Shown here piece after piece: positions 1 through 6,997 of a DNA stretch of 7,806 bases. The stretch is taken from contig CAIUZX010000286.1 in assembly GCA_903903715.1 (NCBI GenBank), forward strand, positions 1 through 7,806, written 5' to 3'. Each line of letters opens with the position of its first letter. Position 1 is the stretch's first letter. This DNA comes from an uncultured Caulobacterales bacterium (GTDB lineage: Bacteria; Pseudomonadota; Alphaproteobacteria; Caulobacterales; Caulobacteraceae). Below the pieces are notes generated by a model. The model saw nothing but the letters and a program-made list of their open reading frames with translations, had not been told where the DNA came from and did not search any database. Position numbers and translations under genes: made by a program.

Positions 1-1386
1 GCGGACGTTCGGCGCGATGACGATGTAGCCGCGAGAGGCCAACGCCGCGATCGTCCGGCTGAAGTTGTCCACCGTCTGGCCCGTCGGCCCGCCGTGGGCC
101 AGCACGATGGCGGGGGTCTTGCCGTCACGCTTAAGATTATAGGGCATGACCAGCACCGCCGAGATCACGGTTCCGTCGAAGCTCGGATAGTGGACGATGG
201 AGGAGGTGGGCAGGGATTTCGCGTCGAGGCTCTCCGCCGCAAAGCGGGTCAGGCGCTTCGCGTCCCCCGCCCCCGTCGGCGCGATCCAGGAATCCAGCGG
301 CATGTTCGCCGCCTGATGCGAGATCAGCACGCCCTTGCCGTTCGGCGTGAAGGGGCGCCGCCCCTGCGCGGTGTCGAGCCCGGGCGGGAAGCGCAAAGGT
401 AGGCTCTTGCCCGTCGCGAGGTCATAGAGGCTGAGCGTCTCGCGCCCGTCCGCATTGACGGCGTAAAGCAGGCTCTTCCCATCCGGCGAAAACGCCTCAG
501 CGCCCTGTTCCCACGGCGAGGGGGCGAGCCAGGTGATCTTACCCGTCGAGAGCTCGAGCAGGCCCGCCTGCTCCTGCGCGCTCGTCTGGTTGGAGCTGAT
601 CGCCGCAAACCGGCCGTCCTTCGACAGGTCGCTGATCGTCGTCAGATGCTTGTCGTCACCTGGCGTGATCTTCTCGGCCTTGCCCGTCGCGACCTCGATC
701 CGCCAGCCCGCGGCGCCGACGCGGTTCACGTCGCCGCGGTTGGCGATGAGATAGCGACCATCCGCCGTAAACGTGACCGGCGACCATTGCTGGGTCGGAT
801 CCGTCTCCTGCGTCAGGGCGCGGGTGGCCTTGGTCTTCAGATCCACCAGCCAGATATTGGTCTGCGAATCGGTGATCGGCTTGCGCGAGACCGCCATCAG
901 CCCGCCGTCTGGGGAGAAGACGGGGTTCTGTTCGGAGACGTCCGGCGTGTTGGTCAGATTGACCGGATCCCCGCCCGCCAGCGGGACGAGATAGATGTCG
1001 AATTTCTCGTTGCCGCCGACATCGGAAATATAAGCGACGAAGCGACCATCCGGCGAAAAGGTCGGCTCATACTGGCGGTCCTCGCCCTTGGCGAGCTGGA
1101 CGGGGTCTCCGCCCGCCGTGGACAGCTTCCACAGATTGAACCGGCCCGTATAGTTGGCGGAGACTACGAGGGTCTTGCCATCGGGGCTCAGCGCCGCCCC
1201 TGCGCCGGAGAGGGTCTTGAAGAGATCGCCGATCTCGACGGGCCTCGCCGCCGGATTGACGGCGGAGCTGACCGACATGGGATCGGTCAGCGGACGGTCG
1301 GGGCCGGGCGCGGCGGCCGAAGCCGCGTTCGCCATGGCGCCCGCCAACACGCTCCCCAAAAGGCCAAGCCAGATCCGTTCGCGCAT
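1..1386 (-). CDS. S9 family peptidase (prolyl oligopeptidase-like), N-terminal part, truncated by window edge
   Basis: An exported serine peptidase of the S9 family (acylaminoacyl-peptidase/dipeptidyl-peptidase type), which trims peptides outside the cytoplasm. I translated 462 codons from the ATG at 1384-1386; the frame stays open to base 1. Residues 1-24 form a signal peptide with a hydrophobic stretch and an A-S-A cleavage site. Residues about 50-390 are a beta-propeller of PD40/WD40-like blades, marked by SPDG-type turns near residues 67, 111, 158 and 300 and variants near 208 (ADG) and 255 (KDG). The alpha/beta-hydrolase domain begins near residue 395, with the oxyanion-region HGGP at 431-434. 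The GxSxGG nucleophile and the Asp and His of the triad lie beyond the window, so activity cannot be judged. The family is usually 630-700 residues, so about a third is missing. An AGGGGA ribosome site precedes the ATG by about 5 bases. The gene is divergent from the VOC gene. Confidence 0.93.
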   Translation of the reverse strand, partial: MRERIWLGLLGSVLAGAMANAASAAAPGPDRPLTDPMSVSSAVNPAARPVEIGDLFKTLSGAGAALSPDGKTLVVSANYTGRFNLWKLSTAGGDPVQLAKGEDRQYEPTFSPDGRFVAYISDVGGNEKFDIYLVPLAGGDPVNLTNTPDVSEQNPVFSPDGGLMAVSRKPITDSQTNIWLVDLKTKATRALTQETDPTQQWSPVTFTADGRYLIANRGDVNRVGAAGWRIEVATGKAEKITPGDDKHLTTISDLSKDGRFAAISSNQTSAQEQAGLLELSTGKITWLAPSPWEQGAEAFSPDGKSLLYAVNADGRETLSLYDLATGKSLPLRFPPGLDTAQGRRPFTPNGKGVLISHQAANMPLDSWIAPTGAGDAKRLTRFAAESLDAKSLPTSSIVHYPSFDGTVISAVLVMPYNLKRDGKTPAIVLAHGGPTGQTVDNFSRTIAALASRGYIVIAPNVR

Positions 1387-1547
1387 GTCCGTCCCCTGCT
1401 TCAACTCGTCACGCCCATGGTTCGCCGAGAAGCGGCCCGCTGTCGAGGTCAAACGCGCAGCCGCTTTGGCGGCTTGTGTCTGGCGGGCGATGCGCGAAGA
1501 TAAGCGAGCGCGCGTCCCCACGCGCTGCGCGAACGGAGGACCTCATC
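1387..1547. promoter_or_regulatory. Divergent intergenic region between S9 peptidase and VOC genes
   Basis: These 161 bp must hold the 5' ends of both divergent genes. A weak rightward promoter can be proposed: TTGTGT at 1474-1479 and GATAAG at 1499-1504, with a long 19-bp spacer. Two short hairpins lie in the region: AGCCGC/GCGGCT with a TTTG loop (1459-1474), and GCGCGT/ACGCGC with a CCCC loop (1510-1525). The second ends about 9 bases before the VOC ribosome site GGAGGA (1535-1540) and would sit near the start of the proposed transcript. No named operator is recognisable. The promoter call is a guess from base matches only. Confidence 0.3.
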
Positions 1548-1961
1548 ATGCTCAAGATCGTTCTCGCCTCGCTGGCCCTGGTGACATCCGTCCCGATCGC
1601 CGCGGTCGCCGCGCCGGCGCCCATCGTCTTCTTCGACATCGCCGGGCCTGACATGGGCAAAGAGGCGGCGTTCTATCGCGACGTGTTCGGATGGGAGACG
1701 GGTCCTGGCGGAACGCTCAACGTGCCGGTCACGGGATCGACGCTCTCCGGCGCACTGCGTCAGGACCCCGCCAACAAGGTGATCTATCTCGGCGTCGATG
1801 ACGTGACCACGAGCCTCGCCAAGGTCACAGCTCACGGCGGCAAGGTCATCATGCCGCGCTTTGAGGTGAAGGGCGTGGTCGTGCTCGGCCTCTTTACCGA
1901 TCCTGCAGGCAACGCCATGGGACTGGTCGAAATGCAGGGCGGCAAGCCGAAGATTCCCTGA
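1548..1961 (+). CDS. Exported VOC (glyoxalase/bleomycin-resistance fold) protein
   Basis: A 137-residue protein with one vicinal-oxygen-chelate (VOC) domain. I chose the ATG at 1548 over an in-frame ATG at 1476 because GGAGGA lies 7 bases upstream and the protein then begins with a clean signal peptide: Lys3, a hydrophobic run to about residue 20 and an A-V-A/A site near 21. The mature part opens with the VOC strand and helix (FFDI at 28-31, then AFYRDVFGWE at 41-50), has the VIYLGVDDV strand at 78-86, and ends with the FTDPAGNAMGLVE element at 116-128 that is typical of the fold. Glu128 sits where many VOC enzymes carry their last metal ligand; the other ligand positions are not clear to me. 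Substrate is unknown: such proteins include glyoxalases, dioxygenases and antibiotic-binding proteins. The esterase gene follows 32 bp downstream on the same strand. An export signal is unusual for this fold. Confidence 0.88.
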   Translation: MLKIVLASLALVTSVPIAAVAAPAPIVFFDIAGPDMGKEAAFYRDVFGWETGPGGTLNVPVTGSTLSGALRQDPANKVIYLGVDDVTTSLAKVTAHGGKVIMPRFEVKGVVVLGLFTDPAGNAMGLVEMQGGKPKIP

Positions 1962-1993
1962 TCTCCCCTTCCATCCCCTTTGGAGCCCACGCC

Positions 1994-2953
1994 TTGGCAA
2001 ATCTCTCCAGCCGCCACCTCGTTGATCCAGAGCTCATCGGTCTTCTGGACATCTTTCCGCCGCTCGCGCTGACGCATGAGAACCTCGCGCTTGTGCGGGA
2101 AGGCTCGCCGCTGCCGCCCCGACAGGCGCCGCCGCCGAAGGTCGAGGTGACGCACACCATCGTGAAGGTTCCGGGTCCCGCTGGAGCGCCGGAGGTCGCG
2201 CTCTACATCTATCAGCCGAAGATCGACGGCGGCCCGCTGCCGTGCATCTATCACGTCCACGGCGGCGGATACGTCCTCGGATCGCCGTCCACGCAGATCG
2301 ACGCGCACATGGGCCTCGCGGCGGATCTCGGTTGCTGCATCGTGTCGGTGGACTATCGCATCGCTCCGGAAACCCGCTTCCCCGGCGCGGTGGAGGATTG
2401 CTATGCGGGGCTCGCCTGGCTGACCGCCCAGGCCAAGGACCTCAACGTCGATCCTGAACGCATCGGGGTGATGGGGGAGAGCGCGGGCGGCGGGATGGCG
2501 GCCTCGCTCGCGCTACTGGTGCGGGATCGGAACGAGTTGACGCTCGCCTTCCAGCACCTGATCTATCCCATGATCGACGACCGGACCTGTGTGGCGAAGG
2601 ACCCGAACCCCTATGCCGGGGAGTTTTTGTGGACGCCTCACAACAACCACTTTGGCTGGAGCGCGCTCTTGGGCGTGGAGCCCGGGTCCGACGGCGTGTC
2701 GCCCTACGCCGCCGCCGCGCGGGCAAAGGATGTGAGCGGCCTGCCGCCGACCTTCATCTCCACCGGCTCCCTCGACCTCTTCCTGGAGGAGGATATTGAG
2801 TATGCGCGCCGCCTGATGCGCGCGGGCGTGCCGGTGGAGTTGCACGTCTATCCCGGCGGCTTCCACGCCTTCGACCTCGCGCCGGAGGCGGCGATTTCGA
2901 AGCAGGCGCGGCGGGACTCGCGGGCGGCGCTGGCCCGGGCGCTGAAGGCGTAA
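1994..2953 (+). CDS. Alpha/beta hydrolase, hormone-sensitive-lipase family (family IV esterase)
   Basis: A 319-residue carboxylesterase-like enzyme that would hydrolyse short- to medium-chain esters, probably in the cytoplasm since no signal peptide is seen. The family IV oxyanion motif HGGGY is at 89-93, the nucleophile elbow GESAGG at 161-166 (Ser163), the catalytic Asp at 261 in the SLDLFLEED segment, and the catalytic His at 291 in GGFHAFD. The complete Ser-Asp-His set and normal length suggest an active enzyme. The N-terminal 50 residues fit the cap region. The start is TTG at 1994: GGAG at 1982-1985 is 8 bases upstream, and the first in-frame ATG is residue 106, past the HGGGY motif. 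It lies 32 bp after the VOC gene, probably in one operon, and its stop is 5 bp from the stop of the convergent enoyl-CoA hydratase-family gene. The natural substrate cannot be read from the sequence. Confidence 0.93.
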   Translation: MANLSSRHLVDPELIGLLDIFPPLALTHENLALVREGSPLPPRQAPPPKVEVTHTIVKVPGPAGAPEVALYIYQPKIDGGPLPCIYHVHGGGYVLGSPSTQIDAHMGLAADLGCCIVSVDYRIAPETRFPGAVEDCYAGLAWLTAQAKDLNVDPERIGVMGESAGGGMAASLALLVRDRNELTLAFQHLIYPMIDDRTCVAKDPNPYAGEFLWTPHNNHFGWSALLGVEPGSDGVSPYAAAARAKDVSGLPPTFISTGSLDLFLEEDIEYARRLMRAGVPVELHVYPGGFHAFDLAPEAAISKQARRDSRAALARALKA

Positions 2954-2958
2954 GGCTC

Positions 2959-3738
2959 TCAGGCGCCCGTAAACTTGGCGGGCCGACGCTCGAACACCGA
3001 CGCCACGCCCTCGGCATAGTCGGCGGTCAGCTTCAGCGACGTCTGCTCGGCGTGTTCGCGCAACAGCGAGGCCTCCACCGCCGCCTGCCGTCCAGCGTTG
3101 AGCGTCCGCCGCGTGGAGACGAGGGCGAGGGGCGCGTTCTCAGCGATCTCGTCGGCCAGAGCGCGGGCGGCGCTCATCAGATCATCGGGCGCGACGATGC
3201 TATCGACGAGGCCAAGGCGCAACGCCTCCTCCGCCTTCACCCGCCGCCCGGTAAGGAACATCAGCCTTGCGTTCTGCACGCCGATCAGGGCGGGCAGGGT
3301 GTGGGACAGGCCAAAGCCCGGGTGGAAGCCCAGCTTCACGAAATTGGCGGCGAACTTCGCCTCCGTCGAGGCGATGCGGAAATCCGCCGCCACCGCTATG
3401 CCGAGCCCTGCGCCGACCGCCGCGCCCTGAATCGCCGCGACGATGGGCTTTTTCGAGCCGAACATCCGGATCGCCTGATCATAGAACAGCCGCGTGGGGT
3501 CCGCGCCGCTCGTCACCGCTTCGCCAAGCCCGCCGGGCGCGACGAGATCGGCGCCGCCGCAGAACACCCGCCCCTCGGACGCCAGCAGCACGACGCGGAC
3601 ATTTGCGTCCTCGTCCAGCTCTTCCAGCTCATCCGCGATCTCGCGCAAGAGGGCGGTCGAGACGTGGTTGTTCGGCGGATGACTGAAGGTCAGCTCCGCC
3701 ACAGCCCCGCGCATCTCGACGGAAACGGTCTCGCTCAT
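2959..3738 (-). CDS. Enoyl-CoA hydratase/isomerase (crotonase) family protein lacking both canonical catalytic Glu
   Basis: A 259-residue crotonase-fold protein acting on an acyl-CoA thioester in the cytoplasm. The two oxyanion-hole segments are present: FCGGADL at 59-65 and IQGAAVGAGLGIAVAADF at 103-120. By hand alignment to rat mitochondrial enoyl-CoA hydratase, Glu144 corresponds to Gly113 and Glu164 to Phe133 (in the ANFVKLGFHPGFGL segment). Both acid/base residues of the classical hydratase are therefore missing, so the fold is clear but the reaction is not: it could be an isomerase, hydrolase, lyase or a hydratase with another mechanism. The C-terminal helices (about 200-259) are complete. 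Its ATG overlaps the TGA of the acyl-CoA dehydrogenase by 4 bp (ATGA, 3735-3738), a strong sign of translational coupling, so the two likely work on the same substrate. No CoA ligase or thiolase is in the window. Confidence 0.93.
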   Translation of the reverse strand: MSETVSVEMRGAVAELTFSHPPNNHVSTALLREIADELEELDEDANVRVVLLASEGRVFCGGADLVAPGGLGEAVTSGADPTRLFYDQAIRMFGSKKPIVAAIQGAAVGAGLGIAVAADFRIASTEAKFAANFVKLGFHPGFGLSHTLPALIGVQNARLMFLTGRRVKAEEALRLGLVDSIVAPDDLMSAARALADEIAENAPLALVSTRRTLNAGRQAAVEASLLREHAEQTSLKLTADYAEGVASVFERRPAKFTGA

Positions 3739-4901
3739 CCTCTGGTGTCCATCAGGTTGCGGGCGACCACCATGCGGTGGACTTCGGAGGGGCCGTCATA
3801 GATGCGCATGTTGCGCACGCGTCCGGCCAGCAGTTGCAGCGGCATTTCCTTGGTCATGCCCATCGCGCCGAAGCACTGCATGGCCTGATCGATGATCTCG
3901 TCAGCCATCTCCGTGGCGAAGACCTTCAGCATGGAGATCTCGGTGCGCACGTCGCCGCCCTGATCGAGCTTCCAGGCGCAGTGATAGGCCATCAGCCGCG
4001 CCGCGTGGATCTTGGTGGCGCCGTCGGCGACCCACCACTGGATCGACTGCCGCTCGCTGAGTTTATGGCCGAAGGTGACCCGTTGAGCCGCGTATTCCCG
4101 CATCATGTCGAGCGCCCGCTGCGCGGCGCCGATGCACCAGGCGGCCATCTCCATCCGGCGGGTGCCGAGGCGGACCTGCATCGGCGCAAAGCCCTGCCCC
4201 TCCTCCCCCAGCAGCTTCCAGCCGGGGACGCGGCAGTCCTCCAGCGCGACCTCGTAGGTGAACTCGCCCCCCAGCATGGGGATGCGGCGCAGCACCTTGA
4301 AGCCCGGATTGTCCCGGTCCACCAGAAAGGCGGACATCCCGCCCCGCGCCTTCTTGGCCGGATCGGTCAGGGCCATCAGGATGGTGAAGTCCGCCTCGTC
4401 CGCGCGGGTGATCCAGATCTTGCGGCCGTTGATCACCCAGTCGTCGCCGTCGCGCACCGCCTTGGTGGCCATGCCCGCGGGATCTGCGCCTGCGCCGGGC
4501 TCGGAGATGCCGATGGCCGACACCGTCTCGCCCCGGGCGTAGGGGGCCAGATACGCCGCCCGCTGCTTCTCGTTCACGGTCGTGGCCAGCATGCGCAGGT
4601 TCGGGCTGTCCGGCGGCAGGGTGTAGTGCGCCGCAGAATAGCCCAGCCACTCGTTCACCCCGACAAGGGCGGTATAGCCAAAGCCCAGCCCGCCGACTTC
4701 CTCAGGCGCATCCAGGCTCCACAGGCCAAGATCCTTCGACACCTTGTCGAGATGTGCCTTTTCCGCAGGCGAAAGGTGGGAGCCTTCTCCGTTCGCCTCC
4801 CGCGCCATCACAGCGCCCTCCAGCGGCAGGATCTCAGCCCGCACGAACTTCTCGACGAGATCCTTCAGCATGCGCTGCTCGTCGGTCAGGTTGAAGTCCA
4901 T
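3735..4901 (-). CDS. Acyl-CoA dehydrogenase family protein (Asp at the usual catalytic Glu position)
   Basis: A 388-residue flavoprotein that should oxidise an acyl-CoA to the 2-enoyl-CoA, passing electrons to ETF. Domains in order: N-terminal helical domain (1-125), central beta domain (126-235) with the FAD/substrate segment GISEPGAGADP at 131-141 and WVINGRKIWITRA at 155-167, and C-terminal helical domain (240-388) with the FAD-contact segment RVTFGHKLSERQSIQ at 274-288. In the C-terminal motif IYDGPSEVH (367-375), Asp369 stands where medium-chain acyl-CoA dehydrogenase has Glu376. The alternative Glu of isovaleryl-type enzymes aligns with Arg248, so it does not replace it. A DGPxEVH motif is, to my knowledge, typical of the ACAD10/ACAD11-like branch. 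The ATG at 4899-4901 has AGGGGA about 7 bases upstream. The gene lies 29 bp after the M20 gene and overlaps the crotonase-family gene by 4 bp. The acyl chain used is unknown. Confidence 0.94.
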   Translation of the reverse strand: MDFNLTDEQRMLKDLVEKFVRAEILPLEGAVMAREANGEGSHLSPAEKAHLDKVSKDLGLWSLDAPEEVGGLGFGYTALVGVNEWLGYSAAHYTLPPDSPNLRMLATTVNEKQRAAYLAPYARGETVSAIGISEPGAGADPAGMATKAVRDGDDWVINGRKIWITRADEADFTILMALTDPAKKARGGMSAFLVDRDNPGFKVLRRIPMLGGEFTYEVALEDCRVPGWKLLGEEGQGFAPMQVRLGTRRMEMAAWCIGAAQRALDMMREYAAQRVTFGHKLSERQSIQWWVADGATKIHAARLMAYHCAWKLDQGGDVRTEISMLKVFATEMADEIIDQAMQCFGAMGMTKEMPLQLLAGRVRNMRIYDGPSEVHRMVVARNLMDTRG

Positions 4902-4930
4902 GGCGCGTCCCCTGTTCTGCTTTGCAGGCC

Positions 4931-6247
4931 TTATCGCGCCATGACGTTCAACACCGCAAGGGTCATGGCCTCGACCCCCGTGCGGATGGTCGGCTCCGGC
5001 GTGGGCGCAAAGTAGGGGGAGTGGTTCACCGGCATGGGCGCGCCCTTGGCGGCGATGATCTTCTCGGGGTCGACGCCGCCGATGCTGAAGAACAGGGACG
5101 GCACGCCCGCGAGGATGAACTCCGAATAGTCCTCGCTGGCCGAGCTGGGCGCAGACTGCGCGCTGACCCGGTCGCCGAAGGCGGCCTTAAACACCGCCGC
5201 CGTGCGTTCCGTGAGCGCCGCGTCATTGACCACCGCCTTGCCGCCCTCGGTGATGGAGAGGGCCGGCGGCGGCGCGTTCGCCATCTCCGCCACCGCCTTG
5301 GCCGTTCGCTCCACGCCCGACACCAGACCGGTGCGCACCTCGGGCGTGTAGCTGCGGATCGTGCCGCGAAGAAGCGCGTTGTCGGGGATGATGTTGCCGG
5401 CGGAGCCCGCCTGCACCGAGCCCACCGTCACCACGCCGAACGAAGCCGCGTCCTTTTCCCGGCTGACCACGCTCTGCACGTCGACGATGAATCGGCCCGC
5501 CATCATCACAGGATCGATGGAGAGGCTGGGCATGGAGCCATGGGCGCCGCGCCCCAGAAAGCGCAGCTCGAAACTGTCGGAATTGGAGGTGGAGACGCCG
5601 GACTTGTAGGCCACTGTCCCGGCGGGACCTGGGCCGACGTGCAGCCCAAAACCGTAGTCCGGCTTGCCGAAACGCTGGAAGAGATTGTCCGCCAGCATGG
5701 CCTTGGCGCCCCCCACCGTCTCCTCGGCGGGCTGGCCGATGAACATCACCGTGCCGCGCCACTTCGGCTTCAACGCGACCAGCGCCTTGGCCGTCCCCAC
5801 CCAGCTCGCCATGTGGATGTCGTGGCCGCAGGCGTGGTCGACGAAGGTCTCCCGCCCTTCCCAGACCTGCTTATCGACGCTGGCGTAGGGCAGGCCGGTC
5901 TTTTCCTGCATGGGCAGGGCGTCGAGCTCGGTGCGCACGAGGACGAGTGGGCCTGGGCCATTGCGCAAGATGGCGACAAGGCCGGTCTTGCCCACATGCT
6001 CGGTCACCTCAAAGCCCAGGGCCCGCATCTCGGCGGCGAGTTTGGCGGCGGTGCGCACCTCCTGGAAGCCGATCTCCGGATGGGCGTGGATGTCCTTGTA
6101 GAGCGCGTCGAGATGCGGGTATTCGGCGTCCAGCACCTTGTCGATCGCCGCCTTGTTGGCCGCAATGTCGCGGGGCGCAGCCATGGCCGAAGACGCCATC
6201 AGGCCAAGCGCCGCTGCGCCCGCCATCGCCCACTTCATTCGAGACAT
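4931..6247 (-). CDS. Exported M20 family metallopeptidase/amidohydrolase
   Basis: A 438-residue zinc-dependent amidohydrolase of the M20 aminoacylase/carboxypeptidase type, which cleaves an N-acyl or amide bond of amino-acid conjugates or small peptides. Residues 1-23 form a signal peptide with an A-M-A/A site, so it should act in the periplasm or outside. Family motifs: HAHPEIGFQE at 54-63, RTELDALPMQE at 105-115, HACGHDIHMA at 138-147 (candidate metal ligands Cys140 and His142), QPAEE at 172-176 (Glu175 and Glu176), His203 in GLHVGP, the dimerisation-domain motif GRGAHGSMP at 232-240, SEDYSEF at 371-377, and NHSPYF at 408-413 with the last ligand His409. All expected ligands are present. 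GGAGGA precedes the chosen ATG by only 3 bases; a second in-frame ATG (residue 4) is possible. Glutathione peroxidase ends 79 bp upstream and the acyl-CoA dehydrogenase starts 29 bp downstream, so co-transcription with the latter is likely. The exact substrate is unknown. Confidence 0.93.
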   Translation of the reverse strand: MSRMKWAMAGAAALGLMASSAMAAPRDIAANKAAIDKVLDAEYPHLDALYKDIHAHPEIGFQEVRTAAKLAAEMRALGFEVTEHVGKTGLVAILRNGPGPLVLVRTELDALPMQEKTGLPYASVDKQVWEGRETFVDHACGHDIHMASWVGTAKALVALKPKWRGTVMFIGQPAEETVGGAKAMLADNLFQRFGKPDYGFGLHVGPGPAGTVAYKSGVSTSNSDSFELRFLGRGAHGSMPSLSIDPVMMAGRFIVDVQSVVSREKDAASFGVVTVGSVQAGSAGNIIPDNALLRGTIRSYTPEVRTGLVSGVERTAKAVAEMANAPPPALSITEGGKAVVNDAALTERTAAVFKAAFGDRVSAQSAPSSASEDYSEFILAGVPSLFFSIGGVDPEKIIAAKGAPMPVNHSPYFAPTPEPTIRTGVEAMTLAVLNVMAR

Positions 6248-6326
6248 GCATCCTCCGACACGCAGCTTGAGCGGGCGAGAGTGGAGAGCGCAGGTCGGCT
6301 TGGCAAGCTCGCCCGCGCGCTACGGC
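6248..6326. repeat. Intergenic 9-bp inverted repeat between glutathione peroxidase and M20 genes
   Basis: GCGGGCGAG at 6271-6279 and CTCGCCCGC at 6308-6316 are exact reverse complements separated by 28 bases. A small GCTT/AAGC hairpin (6298-6308) partly overlaps the right arm. In the leftward transcript the structure begins 10 bases after the glutathione peroxidase stop and ends 23 bases before the M20 start. It has no U-run, so it could be a weak terminator, a processing site or chance in GC-rich DNA. I see no convincing promoter here for the M20 gene. Confidence 0.35.
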
Positions 6327-6812
<486 letters not shown>

Positions 6813-6997
6813 GTCGCGGCTCCGAGCTGTTTGCGCGCCGGTGTTGGGAACGCGGCACGCTACAGCAATTTCCACCCTCTGTGACGACCTTTCCGCAAGG
6901 CTGGGCCTTGGCCTGAGTAGAATCCAGCTCTGACGGACCCGGCGTCCGGGCGACTATGGAGCTGTCCCCGCCTCCCACAAGGATCGCCTGATCGATC
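6813..6997. promoter_or_regulatory. Divergent promoter region between glutathione peroxidase and DUF1003 genes
   Basis: These 185 bp separate two divergent starts and must contain both promoters. For the rightward gene a weak candidate is CTGACG at 6930-6935 with CTATGG at 6954-6959 (18-bp spacer). Between them is a short hairpin, CCCGG/CCGGG with a CGT loop (6938-6950). A GAATC at 6920-6924 matches GANTC, the CcrM methylation site of many alphaproteobacteria, which matters only if the host has CcrM. A perfect 10-bp palindrome, TGATCGATCA, occupies 6989-6998 and overlaps the DUF1003 start codon. I recognise no OxyR, SoxR or Fur site. Confidence 0.3.

Noticed and set aside
646..1503. A 285-codon open frame on the + strand opposite the S9 peptidase
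   Set aside because: The opposite strand carries a coherent signal peptide plus beta-propeller with repeated SPDG turns; the + strand frame has no motif and no ribosome site.
1476..1547. N-terminal extension of the VOC protein to the ATG at 1476
   Set aside because: It would bury the signal peptide behind 24 charged residues; the ATG at 1548 has GGAGGA at 7 bases.
3777..5015. A 412-codon open frame on the + strand opposite the acyl-CoA dehydrogenase
   Set aside because: Antisense shadow of a clear acyl-CoA dehydrogenase; low-complexity His/Arg/Gly composition and no domain.
6271..6316. The 9-bp inverted repeat as a standard intrinsic terminator for glutathione peroxidase
   Set aside because: The 28-base loop is long and no U-run follows, so I list it only as a repeat with low confidence.
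6813..6875. N-terminal extension of glutathione peroxidase to the ATG at 6873-6875
   Set aside because: The 21 extra residues resemble neither a signal peptide nor the family; the internal ATG at 6810-6812 has a well-spaced GGAG.
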